Shown here: positions 6,058-6,706 of the stretch, one piece after another
Numbering within the stretch: the stretch's first letter is position 1
Layout of the letters: the number at the start of each line of letters is the position of its first letter
Assembly (NCBI GenBank): GCA_022601315.1
Contig: JAHZIU010000233.1
Coordinates: 1 to 6,706, forward strand
Direction of reading: 5' to 3'
DNA: 6,706 nt
From: Betaproteobacteria bacterium
Lineage (GTDB): Bacteria; Pseudomonadota; Gammaproteobacteria; Burkholderiales; Nitrosomonadaceae
Notes under the pieces: model-generated
The model's input: only the letters and a program-made list of their open reading frames with translations
The model's database searches: none
Told to the model about the DNA's origin: nothing
Translations under genes and position numbers: made by a program

Positions 6058-6706
6058 ACTTTACCCCAACGCAACTGGACGCTGCAGTTGTTGCAATACG
6101 AACAGTACTTCCACTTGAGTATCCCGCTGATGCAATTTTACGACGTTTTTTCCGCGAGCATCCTTTACTCGGTGCAAATGATCGTGCTTTTGTCGCAGAA
6201 ACGATTTTTGGTATTCTGCGTCATCGCTTTTTCCTGGAAACACTATCAGAAATCGTTACACCTCGCAGTCTGGTACTTGCCTATCTGATTAAATTCCAAG
6301 GCATGAATTCGCGAGAACTCGCACCAATGATTAGCAATACTGAAACAAAATGGCTAGCCGAAATCAAAGCAATTAAATTGGCATCTCAAATTTTGGCTGT
6401 GCAGGCAGAGTTTCCTGAGTGGCTGGTTGAGAAATTACAATCATTTATGTCTGATGAAGACATTCTCAGCCTCGGACAATCACTACAAAATGCTGCGCCA
6501 CTAGATTTAAGAGTGAATACCATTCTTGCCAAACGCGACCAAATCCTCGAAACACTTACTGCAGAGGGATTTAAAGCACAAGCGACGCCATTCTCGCCTT
6601 GCGGAATTCGTCTAACTGGAAAACCTGCTATCAATCGACACCAACTCTTCCTAACGGGAAGAATTGAAGTTCAAGATGAAGGCAGTCAATTATTGGGATA
6701 CCTGCT
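6054..6706 (+). CDS. rsmB: RsmB/Fmu-like 16S rRNA (cytosine-C5) methyltransferase, N-terminal part
   Basis: A frame opens at ATG 6054, overlapping the upstream stop (ATGA), with AGGA at 6045-6048, and stays open for 217 codons to the window end. The N-terminal region (AAVVAIRTVL, then RRFFREHPLLGANDRAFVAE) has the look of the NusB-like RNA-binding domain of RsmB. FPEWLVEKL, LDLRVNTI and the terminal IEVQDEGSQLLGYL correspond to the linker and to the start of the NOP2/RsmB catalytic domain. The S-adenosylmethionine-binding motifs and catalytic cysteines lie beyond the window. RsmB methylates C967 of 16S rRNA in E. coli. This N-terminal domain is diverged, so another NOP2/Sun-family RNA methyltransferase is the main alternative. 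It is the fourth gene of the purM operon as seen here. Confidence 0.85.
   Translation, partial: MNFTPTQLDAAVVAIRTVLPLEYPADAILRRFFREHPLLGANDRAFVAETIFGILRHRFFLETLSEIVTPRSLVLAYLIKFQGMNSRELAPMISNTETKWLAEIKAIKLASQILAVQAEFPEWLVEKLQSFMSDEDILSLGQSLQNAAPLDLRVNTILAKRDQILETLTAEGFKAQATPFSPCGIRLTGKPAINRHQLFLTGRIEVQDEGSQLLGYL

Noticed and set aside
6061..6634. Minus-strand open frames 6061-6243 and 6386-6634 and plus-strand frame 6088-6288
   Set aside because: All overlap the RsmB-like frame starting at 6054, which has a ribosome binding site and family motifs to the window end.

Overview
The window looks like a betaproteobacterial chromosome segment, and Nitrosomonadales-like is my best guess. This rests on the protein character of PurM and PurN and on the gene order purM, purN, DUF3108-type periplasmic protein, RsmB-type rRNA methyltransferase. 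No database search was possible, so the taxonomic call is inference.

Layout. Bases 1-60 (minus strand) hold only the first 20 codons of a protein that seems membrane-bound; an AI-2E/PerM-type transporter would fit the position. Bases 61-3595 look like an accessory insertion between that gene and purM. Read in the direction of transcription (minus strand), this block contains: (i) a gene of about 434 codons with an N-terminal helical region of unknown function and a C-terminal TIR domain; (ii) an overlapping stand-alone TIR gene; (iii) a 370-base stretch with no confident gene, which holds an imperfect palindrome resembling an integron attC site and a short plus-strand open frame that may be a gene remnant; (iv) a formylglycine-generating-enzyme-like (SUMF1/C-type-lectin fold) protein that appears to have lost its 5' end and lacks catalytic cysteines; (v) a hairpin plus T-run terminator. 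Bases 3596-6706 (plus strand) are a compact housekeeping operon: purM, purN, a DUF3108-like secreted protein and the first 217 codons of an RsmB-like enzyme. The last three genes are linked by 4-base ATGA overlaps.

How the parts may work together. Both TIR domains keep the glutamate expected of NAD-cleaving TIR enzymes. A TIR effector, a helical adaptor region and a lectin-fold FGE-like sensor are parts often found in bacterial conflict (anti-phage or self/non-self) systems. The C-terminus of the FGE-like protein also has the codon pattern expected of a diversity-generating-retroelement target. The block is therefore best read as a reshuffled, partly decayed immune or conflict island next to a purine-synthesis operon.

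Unusual structure. An imperfect 35-base direct repeat (28/35 identical) flanks the whole accessory block and includes the purM ribosome binding site and TTG start. GC content falls abruptly at about position 2580, exactly at the junction between the helical region and the TIR domain.
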